64,000 nucleotides of DNA. It comes from Spirosoma telluris (GTDB lineage Bacteria; Bacteroidota; Bacteroidia; Cytophagales; Spirosomataceae). The stretch's first letter is position 1. Every line of letters begins with the position of its first letter. The DNA lies in contig QLII01000001.1 of assembly GCA_003259005.1 (NCBI GenBank), positions 4,232,501 to 4,296,500 of the forward strand, in the 5' to 3' direction. Position numbers and translations under genes: made by a program. This document shows, one piece after another, positions 1 to 9,735 of this stretch. The notes under the pieces were generated by a model. That model was not told where the DNA came from. It saw only the letters and a program-made list of their open reading frames with translations, and ran no database searches.

Positions 1-1
1 C

Positions 2-631
2 CTGCAAGCGGAATTCGACAAACCCTACTTCATTGAACTTGCTGAGTTTATTCGGCATGAATATAGTACACAACGTGTTTATCCACCAGGGCGCCTGATT
101 TTCAACGCCTTCGACAAATGTAGTTTCGATAATACCCGTGTTGTTATTCTTGGTCAGGACCCTTATCATGGCGAAGGACAAGCGAACGGGCTGGCTTTTT
201 CGGTAGCCGATGGCATTGCCAAGCCACCCTCTCTGATCAATATTTTTAAGGAAATTCAGGACGATCTGGGTAAGCCTGTCCCAAAATCGGGAAATCTTGA
301 ACGCTGGGCGAGCCAGGGCGTTATGTTGCTCAACTCCACCCTCACGGTTCGGGCTGGCCAAGCGGGTTCGCACCAGGGGAAAGGCTGGGAAACCTTCACC
401 GACACCGTTATTAAGCTAATTTCAGATGAAAAGCGAAACGTTGTTTTTATGCTATGGGGAGCCTATGCCCAGAAGAAAGGGGCCGTTATTGATAGCAAAA
501 AACACTTGATTCTGAAAGCCAAACACCCCTCTCCTATGGCGGCTAATTATGGCGGCTGGTTCGGGACTAAACATTTTAGCCAGGCAAATGCGTATCTGGA
601 AAGTAAGGGATTAGCGCCCGTGGAATGGTAG
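2..631 (+). CDS. ung: Uracil-DNA glycosylase, 5' end outside window
   Basis: Family 1 uracil-DNA glycosylase, which removes uracil from DNA in base excision repair. The frame is open from base 2, so only the extreme N-terminus is missing. Visible motifs are the water-activating loop GQDPYHG (bases about 152-172), a uracil-pocket segment LLNSTLTVRAG, and the DNA-binding loop KHPSPMAANYGGWFG, a variant of the usual HPSPLS motif. It ends in GLAPVEW, typical of the family. The gene converges on the amidase; only a 20-bp perfect palindrome separates them. Identification is secure; the start cannot be seen. Confidence 0.95.
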   Translation: MQAEFDKPYFIELAEFIRHEYSTQRVYPPGRLIFNAFDKCSFDNTRVVILGQDPYHGEGQANGLAFSVADGIAKPPSLINIFKEIQDDLGKPVPKSGNLERWASQGVMLLNSTLTVRAGQAGSHQGKGWETFTDTVIKLISDEKRNVVFMLWGAYAQKKGAVIDSKKHLILKAKHPSPMAANYGGWFGTKHFSQANAYLESKGLAPVEW

Positions 632-634
632 GAT

Positions 635-654
635 GGTTTACGGTACCGTAAACC
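635..654. terminator. Perfect 20-bp palindrome between convergent genes
   Basis: GGTTTACGGTACCGTAAACC is its own reverse complement. It lies 4 bases after the ung stop and ends just before the amidase stop, so it can act as a bidirectional terminator. The same GGTTTACGG/CCGTAAACC word recurs at 42317-42338 behind the PhoD gene. Confidence 0.65.
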
Positions 655-655
655 G

Positions 656-1627
656 TCACCGCGTTTTATAATCCGTTTGCAGACCAGCACAAATCCAGTT
701 AGCCAAGGCCTGTCGATTATCGGCCAGTAAGAACCGCTGCTGATCCTTATCATTACGAATATTACCCAACTCAATGAAAACGGTAGGCGGATGACTATTC
801 TTAACCACATATAAACTACTCCGATCGGAGACCGTTCCTAAGTAGTTTCGGGTAGGCTGGCTGCGTTTATAGCCTGATTTAAAGCTTTTATGAATATGTT
901 TGGCCAATCGTTTGCCCACTTTGCTATTCTCATGATGATAAAAAAACACGTCGATATTCTGCCCTTCACTCCGGCTATCGACATGAATGGTCACCATTCG
1001 CTGATAGGCTTCCCCATGTTTTCGATGTAACTTATTGACTGCATCTGTCGATTGGCGCAGCCGTAGGGTTTGGTTGAGTGGAATTTTTTGATTGGGATAG
1101 GCCACTTCATCATGGTCCAGTTTCAACACATTTGCATCCCGTATACCATCGTTCAGGTCACGAACGATCATGTAAATAGTCGCCCCGTGTTCCATCAAGG
1201 CGCGAGCCAGCCGGATCGTTACGTCATAGGCATACTCGTCTTCGGGCAGTATGTATTTCCCATATTTTCCGAGCGCACCTGGGTCTGGCCCACCATGCCC
1301 GGATACTAAATAATAGACCGCTCCTCTCAGTTTCTGATCTTTAACAGCAACGTGCGCGTATTTTGGCCCTAACAGCGCCATCGACAGGTTGGTATTCACC
1401 TTCTTTTCAGCCTTTGCAACAGTTACTAACCTGGTTACTTTACGACTGTTCAACCGCCCTTTGTTACCAGCATTATGCTTGTTACTCTTTTTCGCCAGAT
1501 AGCTACCTTTCCCTTTAGCTAAAGCCGAGGAATAGTCTCCATAAGCCAAAAATACCAGCAGGAAAACCCAAAACCAGGTCTGATTGCCGCCAGTAAATTT
1601 AAGAAATGACGTAGTGTTGGCATTCAT
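656..1627 (-). CDS. N-acetylmuramoyl-L-alanine amidase (Amidase_3)
   Basis: Zinc amidase that cleaves the bond between N-acetylmuramic acid and the stem peptide of peptidoglycan; 323 residues. A hydrophobic N-terminal stretch (about residues 18-30) suggests export or an N-terminal anchor. A basic linker (about 38-80) precedes the catalytic domain. The expected zinc and catalytic residues are visible: H111 (SGHGG), E131 (PEDEYAYD), H215 (TIHVDSR) and E286 (FIELGNI). It lies directly downstream of lepB on the same strand with a gap of about 140 bp, so it may be the last gene of the parA-to-lepB block or have its own promoter. The exact physiological role (cell separation or turnover) cannot be read from sequence. 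Confidence 0.88.
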   Translation of the reverse strand: MNANTTSFLKFTGGNQTWFWVFLLVFLAYGDYSSALAKGKGSYLAKKSNKHNAGNKGRLNSRKVTRLVTVAKAEKKVNTNLSMALLGPKYAHVAVKDQKLRGAVYYLVSGHGGPDPGALGKYGKYILPEDEYAYDVTIRLARALMEHGATIYMIVRDLNDGIRDANVLKLDHDEVAYPNQKIPLNQTLRLRQSTDAVNKLHRKHGEAYQRMVTIHVDSRSEGQNIDVFFYHHENSKVGKRLAKHIHKSFKSGYKRSQPTRNYLGTVSDRSSLYVVKNSHPPTVFIELGNIRNDKDQQRFLLADNRQALANWICAGLQTDYKTR

Positions 1628-1763
1628 AAATAATAACTATTTCGACGTATAGACTTATAAACGAGCAGATTAGTTGCCAAATTGTAGATAAACCAAACCC
1701 CCAAATTTGCTACGACCTGCGTAAACAAACTTAGGGGTTTACTTGATTTCGGCTTCGGTTCTG

Positions 1764-2936
1764 TTAATCGATTGTCCGGAACAGGCGGTTCCAGCGAATT
1801 TTATTCCAGATGTTAGCGGGATTCGGATCGAGCGACATCCATACGAATACCGCTTTACCGACAATATGGTCTTCAGGAACAAAACCCCAGAATCGCGAAT
1901 CGAGCGAGTTATCACGATTATCGCCCATCATAAAGTAATAATCCTGTTTGAAGGTGTACGATGTAATCGTTTTCCCGTCGATTTTAATACTCGTAGGTGC
2001 CACTTCAACTTTTTCGTTTCCTTCATAAAGCTGAATGACAGGTCCATAGAGCGCAATCGTCTGGGCGTTGATCTGAATCGTTACGTCTTTTTTCGGAATG
2101 GTGATTGGACCAAAATTATCGTGATTCCACTTGAACGTTGGAGCGCCATAAATCATTGGAGAAACTTCACCAGGCTTTTCAGACATAGGCTCAATACCTT
2201 TTACCCAGTCAAATTCCTTGAATTTGGCAATCACATCTTTTGTCGTATTGATGCTATATCCAACCATAGTCGACGTTTTAGTCGAATCGTTATACTGTTC
2301 CAGCGGCTTCCAGTTTTCGGTAGGCTGACTGGGGTCGCGGTAATCATTGACAATCTCGTACTTGCGGAAGAAATTGGCATCGAGTACTTCGGTCGTTTTA
2401 ATGAAATATTTCTGTTCGGCGCGGGGGGGCGACGGAAACGGCTTTCCATTCACAAATACTTCACGTTGCCGTACTTCCAGCACATCACCAGGAATACCGA
2501 TACACCGTTTGATGTAGTTAGTTTTCAGGTCAACGGGATAGTCGATGTTATCGTTAAGGTACTTGGGAGGCACGTTGAAGACAACCACATCACCGTTTTT
2601 AACGTGCGTAAAGCCTGGTAGCCGGTATGATGGCAGTTGAATAGCTGTGCTATAGGATGGAATATCGGTACCCCAGATTTTCTGGTGTGTAAGGGGAACC
2701 TGCAACGGCGTACGAGGGGTACGGGTTCCATAATGCAGCTTGCTTACGAACAGAAAATCGCCCACCATCAGGCTGTTTTCCATCGACGGCGTTGGAATGG
2801 TGAATGCTTCCATAAACAACCACCGAATCAAGGTGGCAGCCACTACGGCAAAAAGGACGGAATCGAACCACTCGCGAATGGGCGATTTCTTAGTTTTAGC
2901 CGGTTGAACGTCGGCTCTGGTTTTTACTTCAGACAC
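1764..2936 (-). CDS. lepB: Signal peptidase I
   Basis: Membrane serine protease of 390 residues that removes signal peptides from exported proteins. One N-terminal membrane segment (about residues 26-42) is followed by box B with the nucleophile Ser51 (PTPSMENSLMVGD), a box D containing the general-base lysine (YIKRCIGIPGD) and the C-terminal box E (MMGDNRDNSLDSRFWG). It is longer than the E. coli enzyme because of an insert between the lysine box and box E, as usual in Bacteroidota. It belongs to the minus-strand run parA-parB-DUF5683-dapB-lepB and is separated from dapB by a long hairpin. Confidence 0.95.
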   Translation of the reverse strand: MSEVKTRADVQPAKTKKSPIREWFDSVLFAVVAATLIRWLFMEAFTIPTPSMENSLMVGDFLFVSKLHYGTRTPRTPLQVPLTHQKIWGTDIPSYSTAIQLPSYRLPGFTHVKNGDVVVFNVPPKYLNDNIDYPVDLKTNYIKRCIGIPGDVLEVRQREVFVNGKPFPSPPRAEQKYFIKTTEVLDANFFRKYEIVNDYRDPSQPTENWKPLEQYNDSTKTSTMVGYSINTTKDVIAKFKEFDWVKGIEPMSEKPGEVSPMIYGAPTFKWNHDNFGPITIPKKDVTIQINAQTIALYGPVIQLYEGNEKVEVAPTSIKIDGKTITSYTFKQDYYFMMGDNRDNSLDSRFWGFVPEDHIVGKAVFVWMSLDPNPANIWNKIRWNRLFRTID

Positions 2937-2949
2937 GTGGACTAATTAT

Positions 2950-3071
2950 GAATGATGAATTATGAATGATAAATGAGCTGCTGAATCAAGGGAGTCTATA
3001 TAAATGAATAAACGAAATTACGAAGAGAGAATGGTTTTATTTCACCATTTATCATTCATAATTCATCATTC
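2950..3071. repeat. 26-bp perfect inverted repeat, ATGAATGATAAATG word family
   Basis: Arms 2950-2975 and 3046-3071 are perfect reverse complements (26 bp) around a 70-bp loop. The arms are made of the overlapping words GAATGATGAATTATGAATG. It fills most of the gap between dapB (upstream) and lepB (downstream), starting 3 bases after the dapB stop. It could terminate or attenuate dapB readthrough or protect the mRNA 3' end. Confidence 0.8.
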
Positions 3072-3073
3072 CC

Positions 3074-3799
3074 CTAACAGATCATCCATACCAAATACCC
3101 CTCCCGGCCCACAAGCCATTCGGCAGCAACCGTTGCACCCAGTGCAAAACCCTGCCGACTGTGTGCTACGTGGGATATTTCTATTCGATCCACATCCGAT
3201 TCATACCGAACCGTATGCGTACCAGGAACGGTCCCCTTTCGCAATGATTCAATTTCAATGGCGTCATTGCCAGCAGAAACGGGTTCATGGCCTTCCTCGT
3301 AATTAACCCAACGGCGTTTGATAGGCATATATTCCATAACGCCCTCCGCCAGTGTAATAGCCGTTCCGCTTGGGGCATCTTTCTTTTCGGTGTGGTGAAT
3401 TTCGGTCATTGAAACATGATACGATGGATAGTCCTTCATGAACTTTGCCAGCGTTTTATTCAACCGAAAAAACAGGTTAACACCAATGCTGTAGTTCGAT
3501 GCATAGAAAAAGGCTCCTTTGTTCTCACGGCATAGTGCTTCAATTTCGGTGCGATGACTGAGCCAGCCCGTTGTCCCACAAACCACCGGCCAGCCACGTC
3601 CCAGGCAATAGGTTATATTTTCAGCCGCTGATTCAGGCGAACTGAATTCGATAACGACATCGACCTCATCAGGTTCAAGGTTGGCTAAATCGGCGTGATT
3701 GTCGGCATCAATACGACCAGCAATCTGATGGCCCCGGCCGATCGCAATCTGCTCGATCGTTTTACCCATTTTGCCGTAGCCAAGAAGTAGAATGTTCAT
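3074..3799 (-). CDS. dapB: 4-hydroxy-tetrahydrodipicolinate reductase
   Basis: Cytosolic NAD(P)H-dependent reductase of the diaminopimelate/lysine pathway; 241 residues, normal length. The N-terminal Rossmann motif GYGKMG (residues 7-12), the CGTTG segment (74-78) and the substrate-binding/catalytic motif EIHHTEKKDAPSGTA (134-147, with catalytic His and Lys) are all present. It lies between the DUF5683 gene and lepB, with long hairpins on both sides. The product feeds meso-diaminopimelate synthesis, which lysA (35 kb) converts to lysine. Confidence 0.96.
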   Translation of the reverse strand: MNILLLGYGKMGKTIEQIAIGRGHQIAGRIDADNHADLANLEPDEVDVVIEFSSPESAAENITYCLGRGWPVVCGTTGWLSHRTEIEALCRENKGAFFYASNYSIGVNLFFRLNKTLAKFMKDYPSYHVSMTEIHHTEKKDAPSGTAITLAEGVMEYMPIKRRWVNYEEGHEPVSAGNDAIEIESLRKGTVPGTHTVRYESDVDRIEISHVAHSRQGFALGATVAAEWLVGREGYLVWMIC

Positions 3800-3813
3800 A
3801 ATAAGTTAATGGG

Positions 3814-3929
3814 AAATGAATAGTTGATAATGAATAATGGATAATGCACAATGAATAATGGCTGTAGTAAGTCAAGCATTATTCATTGTATATTATCCAT
3901 TATCCATTTCTCATTATCCATTATTCATT
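3814..3929. repeat. Imperfect inverted repeat, GGATAATGAATAATGG words
   Basis: Left arm about 3814-3860 and right arm about 3877-3929 pair over most of their length (for example GATAATGCACAATGAATAATG against its near-complement). It lies between the DUF5683 stop, which falls inside the right arm, and the dapB start. The same words form the hairpin at 19418-19522. Confidence 0.7.
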
Positions 3930-4761
3930 TAAACGTAAACGCCACCCGAACACCCGGCACCAAACCGGCTCCGGGCATTGGAATTACATTAGGTTCGACA
4001 AGCATCGAAATGTCGTCGGTTAAATCAAAGGTTTTCAAATGAGCCGCCACATTCGCTTCTACAATGTTTACGGCATACAAAACTACGGACAAAAGAATAT
4101 TCAAATCCCGATAGCGACGATATGTATCGTAGGCATTCTTCGCACCCGATGATGTATAAAAGTATTGTTGACCTATAAGGACTTTATCCGGGATCGTGCG
4201 AACTGCAGATACCGAAATTGCCTGCGTGATGCTGGGAATACTGGGAAACAAAGCAGGGTCCAGTTGAACTTTATATGCACCCGCTGTAACATCTCCAAAC
4301 AGCAAACTATAATAGCCTGCTGCGGCTTCCTGAGCCAACCCGCGATATTTAACGAACAAGTACCCCATCACGCCAAAGCCAGCGTAGATGAAGGGGATTT
4401 TATAATACTGCCGATTGTAGGCCTGCCCCAAACCGGGCAACATGACAGAACGTATCGTTGCTTTTTTCGGAATAATCTTATGAATTTTCGCTTCCTGCTT
4501 TGCGGTTACGCGCAATGTATCGGGTCCGTCTAATGAAGTTGAATCATCGTCTGGCGTCAGTACAGATTTACCCACCTGAACCGGTACGCCATTTCGTCGG
4601 ATGGTGCTGGGAATGGTATCGGTCGCCGAACCTACTTGCCGAGTTGAATCAGTAGCGGCTGGTGTTGGAGCGGGTTTTATTGCCGGACTCTGAGCAAAAA
4701 GCGCTCGGTCAGGACAAAACAACAACAAGAAAACGATGAATGAGATTGAAAGCGGATTCAT
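3925..4761 (-). CDS. DUF5683 domain-containing protein, exported
   Basis: Protein of 278 residues from the ATG at 4761. I chose that start because it begins a clear signal peptide (MNPLSISFIVFLLLFC, cleaved after an ...LFAQ motif); the longer upstream reading has no signal. A low-complexity Pro/Ala/Thr/Ser linker follows. Then comes the DUF5683 core, with RSVMLPGLGQAYNRQYYKIPFIY and further hydrophobic segments, suggesting an envelope protein. Function is unknown. In Bacteroidota this gene is commonly found beside parB and dapB, as here. Confidence 0.8.
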   Translation of the reverse strand: MNPLSISFIVFLLLFCPDRALFAQSPAIKPAPTPAATDSTRQVGSATDTIPSTIRRNGVPVQVGKSVLTPDDDSTSLDGPDTLRVTAKQEAKIHKIIPKKATIRSVMLPGLGQAYNRQYYKIPFIYAGFGVMGYLFVKYRGLAQEAAAGYYSLLFGDVTAGAYKVQLDPALFPSIPSITQAISVSAVRTIPDKVLIGQQYFYTSSGAKNAYDTYRRYRDLNILLSVVLYAVNIVEANVAAHLKTFDLTDDISMLVEPNVIPMPGAGLVPGVRVAFTFK

Positions 4762-4843
4762 AAACAGACAACGTCTAGAGCCTCCCTGATGCGTCCGTTT
4801 GCCCTCCCTTTTAAAGTAATTTAACACGATTACGGCCACGAGC

Positions 4844-5763
4844 TTAGCTCTGCGAGTTCAGTACCTCCAGGATTTTGGTCAGCTCTTCCTGCGAAGTAAA
4901 CGGAATCTTAATTTCACCCTTGTGCTTCTCATCCGCTTTGATCGACACGCGGGTGCCAAACAGCGATGAGAGCTTAAACTGAAGGCTTCGCATTTCCTGC
5001 TTAGGCAACGTAATACGCCGGGTATTCGTCAGTTCATGCGCATCGTCGGACAGGTTCCGAACGGCCTCTTCTACTTTCCGTACCGACCACTCTTCATCGA
5101 CAGCCTTTGTAAAAAGGCGGATTTGCGCATCAGGATTCTCAATATTGATAATGGCTCGGGCATGGCCCATCGAAATCTTATTATCACGCAACGAAGCCTG
5201 AATTACAGGGGGTAATTTCAGCAGCCGGATGTAGTTATTAACCGTTGTCCGGTTTTTGCCGACGCGCTCGCCCAATTCTTCCTGCTTCAGACTACACTCG
5301 GTAATGAGCCGCTGATAGCTGAGGGCAATTTCAATGGCATTGAGGTTTTCACGCTGAATGTTCTCAATCAGCGCCATTTCCAGCATTTGCTGGTCATTGG
5401 CGGTGCGAACATACGCTGGAATACTCGTCAGACCGGCAATTTTAGACGCCTGCAACCGGCGCTCACCTGCAATTAGCTGATAGCGTTCTTTGCCTAGCTG
5501 CCGAACTGTAATCGGTTGGATAATACCCTGTGTGCGAATCGAGTCCGCAAGTTCCTGAAGAGCTTCTACATCGAAACGGGTTCGGGTTGAAAAGGGTTTG
5601 TTTCAATCAGCGATAGCCCAATCTCGGTCATCGTGCTGATGGACTCGAACGGCGACGGCTTCGACTGCCGACTGACCGATTCGCTATCGTGCAATAAGGC
5701 ACCCAAGCCGCGGCCCAATCCTATCATCTTCTTATTCGGTGCTTTGGTGTTTGCGTTGTCCAT
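4844..5763 (-). CDS. parB: ParB family chromosome-partitioning protein (1-bp frame break)
   Basis: ParB binds parS sites near the replication origin and acts with ParA in chromosome segregation. The N-terminal part (MDNANTKAPNKKMIGLGRGL..., ending NPFQP) and the rest lie in two frames. Adding one base to the run at 5584-5586 restores ...NPFQPRTRFDVEALQELADSIR..., giving 306 residues. The restored protein has the ParB/Srx motif (GERR), the ENIQRENLNAIE motif, a helix-turn-helix (about LGERVGKNRTTVNNYIRLLKLP) and a C-terminal dimerisation segment. The gene is just downstream of parA. The break looks like a missing G/C base, not gene loss. Confidence 0.9.
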
Positions 5764-5770
5764 ACGTAAA

Positions 5771-5847
5771 GATGTATGACGTAAGATGTATGATATATGG
5801 TACAATTAGCCGGGGCAATCATACATTATATATCATATATCATACAT
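5771..5847. repeat. Imperfect inverted repeat, ATGTATGATATATG words
   Basis: Arms about 5771-5799 and 5819-5847 pair imperfectly and are built from the word GATGTATGA. It occupies the parA-parB gap and ends 4 bases before the parA stop. Confidence 0.6.
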
Positions 5848-5851
5848 ATTT

Positions 5852-6633
5852 TTAAGCTTCCTGCGGCATCAAGCCATTCTTAATCAGAATCTCTCGGGCC
5901 AGGTTCAGGTAACTGACGGCCCCTTTGCTATCAGCATCCTGCGCCAGAGCCGGAACGCCAAAGCTGGGCGATTCGCTCAGCCGAATGTTACGCGGAATGA
6001 TGGTGCTAAACACCATCTGCTGGAAATGGCTGGTTACCTCCCCCACAACCTGATTCGACAGACGAACACGCAAATCGTACATCGTTAGCAAAATGCCTTC
6101 GATCGCCAGATGCGTATTCAGCCGCGACTGAATGATCTTTATCGTATTGAGCAACTTGCCCAATCCTTCGAGCGCAAAATACTCGCACTGAACCGGAATA
6201 ATGACCGAGTCAGCAGCGGTCAGGCTGTTGATCGTAATAAGACCTAACGAAGGCGAGCAGTCGATAATGATGAAGTCATACTGATCGCGAATGCTATCGA
6301 GTGTTGTTTTCATCTTATCCTCCCGGTTCTGAAGGTTGATCATTTCGATCTCAGCCCCGACCAGGTCGATGTGGGATGGCAGTAAATCCAGATTCGGAAA
6401 GTCCGTCTGAATAATGGCATCCTGTGGGCGAACGCCCTCGACCATACATTCGTAAATGCTGTTCTCGATTTCTTTCGGATTGTAACCCAATCCCGACGTG
6501 GAGTTCGCCTGTGGATCAGCATCGACAATGAGCGTCTGAAATTCGAGGGCGGCCAAACTGGCGGCCAAATTGATTGTTGTCGTAGTTTTACCGACGCCCC
6601 CTTTTGGTTGGCGATAGCAATGACTTTACCCAT
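5852..6633 (-). CDS. parA: ParA family ATPase (1-bp frame break)
   Basis: Walker-type ATPase (Soj/ParA) that drives chromosome partition together with ParB. The ATG at 6633 opens MGKVIAIANQKG. One C missing from the run 6597-6601 breaks the deviant Walker A motif; adding it restores KGGVGKTTTTINLAASLAALEFQ and a protein of 260 residues. Walker A', the DADPQAN motif and the IIIDCSPSLG (Walker B) segment are then all present. The frame used downstream of the break starts at an internal position and lacks the P-loop, so it is not a real start. It is first in the minus-strand block. Confidence 0.92.
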
Positions 6634-6668
6634 GGGTCTGTGCGTTGCAGTCCCAAAGATGCCGGTTA

Positions 6669-6711
6669 GTTTCCACGAAAGCAAGAACTGTTCCACGGAA
6701 TGTTCCACAAA
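6669..6711. promoter_or_regulatory. Three TTCCAC motifs upstream of parA, parS-like
   Basis: GTTTCCACGAAA (6669-6680), TGTTCCACGGAAT (6689-6701) and TGTTCCACAAAA (6701-6712) lie 36-79 bp upstream of the parA start. Each resembles half or a degenerate copy of the parS palindrome (TGTTtCACGTGaAACA type). None is a perfect parS. They could be ParB sites or ParA autoregulation operators. Confidence 0.3.
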
Positions 6712-6915
6712 ATTTAATTGGGTAGGCTTCTGATGGCGACTTCACAACCAATCCGTAAGGTTCATAATCACTTAATCGGGTGAAGGATTGACGATTACCT
6801 GAAGACAGGTATGTTTGCCTCCAATCAACTAGTCAATGTATACTTCTCGATCTGTTCTCAACTACGTGTAGAACCTCTATCTTTATCCTTCCGATCTGGC
6901 TGCCAATTCTTTTCT

Positions 6916-9656
6916 ATGAAACATCCTATTACTCCCGTCGCTTACGGTATATTTCTGCTTTTTAGCCTATTCCTATTGGAAGGCTGCCACCGATTCAGCC
7001 CAACAACGTCAGTAACCAGTTCTTCCACTGGTTATAAGATTCCTTCAGATGACAGCACGTTATATGGTGTCAACTCGCCGTTTATAATGCCTTACAATCG
7101 CATTATCGACGCAGCCGGGAAATCGGTCAGCTTTGGGGATGCCAGTGCAGAAAACCATAGTCTGGATGCGGTATTATTACCTGACAAGAAAACGTTAGCC
7201 GTTGAAGATCGCTATGGAGTTGCGTTTTTCGATATACAAAGTCAGCAACTTATTTCACGATGGGACTATAATAAGGGGTCGAGTGTTAGAGGCAGCATGA
7301 GTTCCTTCTCGGGCATCAAGGCGATTGTTTACCACGATTCGACCTATATTTTCTGGGGAGCGGGTGGTCGTGGGAAGCCAAACTCCTATGTCATGCAGGC
7401 CGTTTGGAATGGCAAAAACGCCCGATTAGTTCAGACCATTCCGTTTGAAGCCATAGCTCCGGCCACCATTGCGTTACCTAACGAAGTGGTAGTTAAGGAA
7501 GAGGCAGGTGAGTTATACCTCTATACCGTCCTGAATGGCAACAACCAGTTCGTGAAAGTTCGGGTAAAAGACAGGAAAGTGATATGGACAGTTCCAACAG
7601 GTGTTGCGCCCTTTGGTCTGACCATTCTTGGCGAAAAAGCCTACATCACTAACTGGGCAGGCCCCGTTCCCGATGCCACCAATGGTTTCGAAACGGCTGG
7701 CGTTCCCTGGGGAAGTGCGTATATCGACCCCAAAACGGGGGCTATGGCGCGGGTACGGTGTCAATAATCGATATAAAACAGGGGAAACCAGAAAAGGAAT
7801 TGTCAGTTGGCCTGCACCCAAATGCCATCATCAGTAGCCCCGATCAGCGATTCCTGTACGTCGCTAATGGTAACAGCGATTATGTATCCGTGATCGATGC
7901 ACAGGCCCAACAGGTTACGGATTCCATTTTTGTGGGCTTATTCAACCGGGGCAACGGCTACATTGGCAGTACGCCAAACGCCTTAGCCATCAACCCCGAA
8001 GGCACTACGCTCTATGTAGCCAATGGGATGGATAATGCCCTTTGCGTGGTTGCATTGGGCAGCAAAGCCGCTACGAATGGGAAGGGAAGCCCCCAGATAA
8101 AAGGGTATATTCCAACTCAGGCCTATCCGTCAGGTATTGTTTTGAATAACAATGAACTCTACGTAATGAATCTGGAAGCCGTTGGCGCACGGGTTGCCAA
8201 TCCCGTCGATCAGAGTGGACAAGGCAGAAATCCAACGAAGAAAGAGCTGAAAGCCTATAACTCGCATAAGCAATTGGCATCTATTTCCTTTATTCCCGTA
8301 CCGGATGAAGCTCAACTAGCTACGTTTACCGAAAAGGTAAAACAGCAAAGTCTTCAGTTTCGGTTGGCGTTAACGGAACAGGTTCCCCGGCCAGGCGTAG
8401 CGCCCCGACCCGTTCCCGAGCGCATTGGCGAGCCATCAGTCTTCAAACACGTTTTATACATTATCAAGGAAAACCGTACCTATGATCAGGTTCTGGGTGA
8501 TATGCGCCAGGGAAATGGCCTGCCTGAATTATGCATATTCGGCGATAGTGTAACGCCTAACCAGCACCGGATTGCCCGCGACTATCTACTGCTCGACAAT
8601 TACCATGTATCGGGCAAATCATCGGCCGAGGGGCACCATTGGGCTAGTGCAGCGATGGTTACTGATTATACCGAAAAAAGCGTACGAGCCTGGTTCAGAA
8701 GCTACCCGCACGTGTTGTATGATGCGCTGGTCTACGACAAAAAAGGGCTGATCTGGAATAATGCCCTCGATCATGGCAAAACCGTTCGTATGTATGGGGA
8801 AGCCTGCACCTGCCAATACAACGAGAAGCAATACGACTGGCGCAGTTTATATGAGATGCGAAAGGAAGGCAAACCTTTTTCGTATACCAATACCACAACC
8901 ATTTCCCGAATCAGACCGGTACTTTCCATGGACTTTCCGGGCTGCAATGATGAAACTATCAGCGACCAGATGCGCGCCGATGCGTTCATAAAAGAACTGA
9001 ATGAAACAGCCGCCAACCCAAACGCCGATTTGCCTAACCTGATGGTGATGTCGCTACCGAACGACCATACCGCTGGGGTAAATCCAGCGTTTCCTGTTCC
9101 CAGAGCAATGGTTGCCGATAATGATCTGGCTGTTGGTCGAATTGTGGATGCGATTACGCACAGTCGGTTTGGGGCATCGACCGTTATTTTTATTACGGAA
9201 GACGATTCACAGGCGGGCTGGGATCATGTATCTGCTTATCGAACAACGGGGTTCATTGTTAGTCCTTACTCACGCCTGCAGAAAACCGTGCATACAAATT
9301 ACAATCAGACCTCTATGGTTCGAACGATGGAGCAAATTCTGGGTCTGCCGCCCATGAATGTCCTTGATGCAACCGCTTTGCCTATGTTCGACTGTTTTTC
9401 GGATAATCCAGACCTTTCCTTCAAATACAAAGTAGTACCGAATCGGGTTAACCTGACCGATATGAATCCATCGCCAGCAGGTTTGAAAGGCACCTCACTT
9501 CGTTTTGCCAATCTGTCGATGCGCCACGGATTTTACCATATTGATCAGGGGCACGACGATCTGTTAAACCGAATTTTATGGTTTACCGCCAAGGGGAAAA
9601 AGCGGTACCCTGCGGAACTGGCAGGGGCTGAAGAAGAGGATGACGATGATGATTAG
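6916..9656 (+). CDS. YncE-like propeller / phosphoesterase fusion lipoprotein 1 (1-bp frame break)
   Basis: Predicted surface or periplasmic lipoprotein of 913 residues once one G is added to the run 7751-7753. The ATG at 6916 is chosen because it opens a lipoprotein signal ending in LFLLEGC. The N-terminal half has YncE/WD-like propeller strands (NGNSDYVSVIDAQAQQV, LYVANGMDNALCVV). The C-terminal half is a phosphoesterase of the PF04185 (phospholipase C/acid phosphatase) type: YIIKENRTYDQVLGDMRQGNG, LPNDHTAG, DNDLAVGRIVDAI and ITEDDSQAGWDHV, which carry likely metal and catalytic residues. It ends in an acidic tail (AEEEDDDDD). A paralog follows directly. The substrate is unknown. Confidence 0.85.
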
Positions 9657-9735
9657 TTCACTTTAGTATTGCTCATAATTAAGTAGAATCTAAAGAAAAC
9701 TCGATTACAGAATTAGCACATAGGTAATAACTTTA

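Noticed and set aside
1743..2621. 292-residue plus-strand frame opposite lepB
   Set aside because: Antisense shadow of an unambiguous signal peptidase gene; no motifs.
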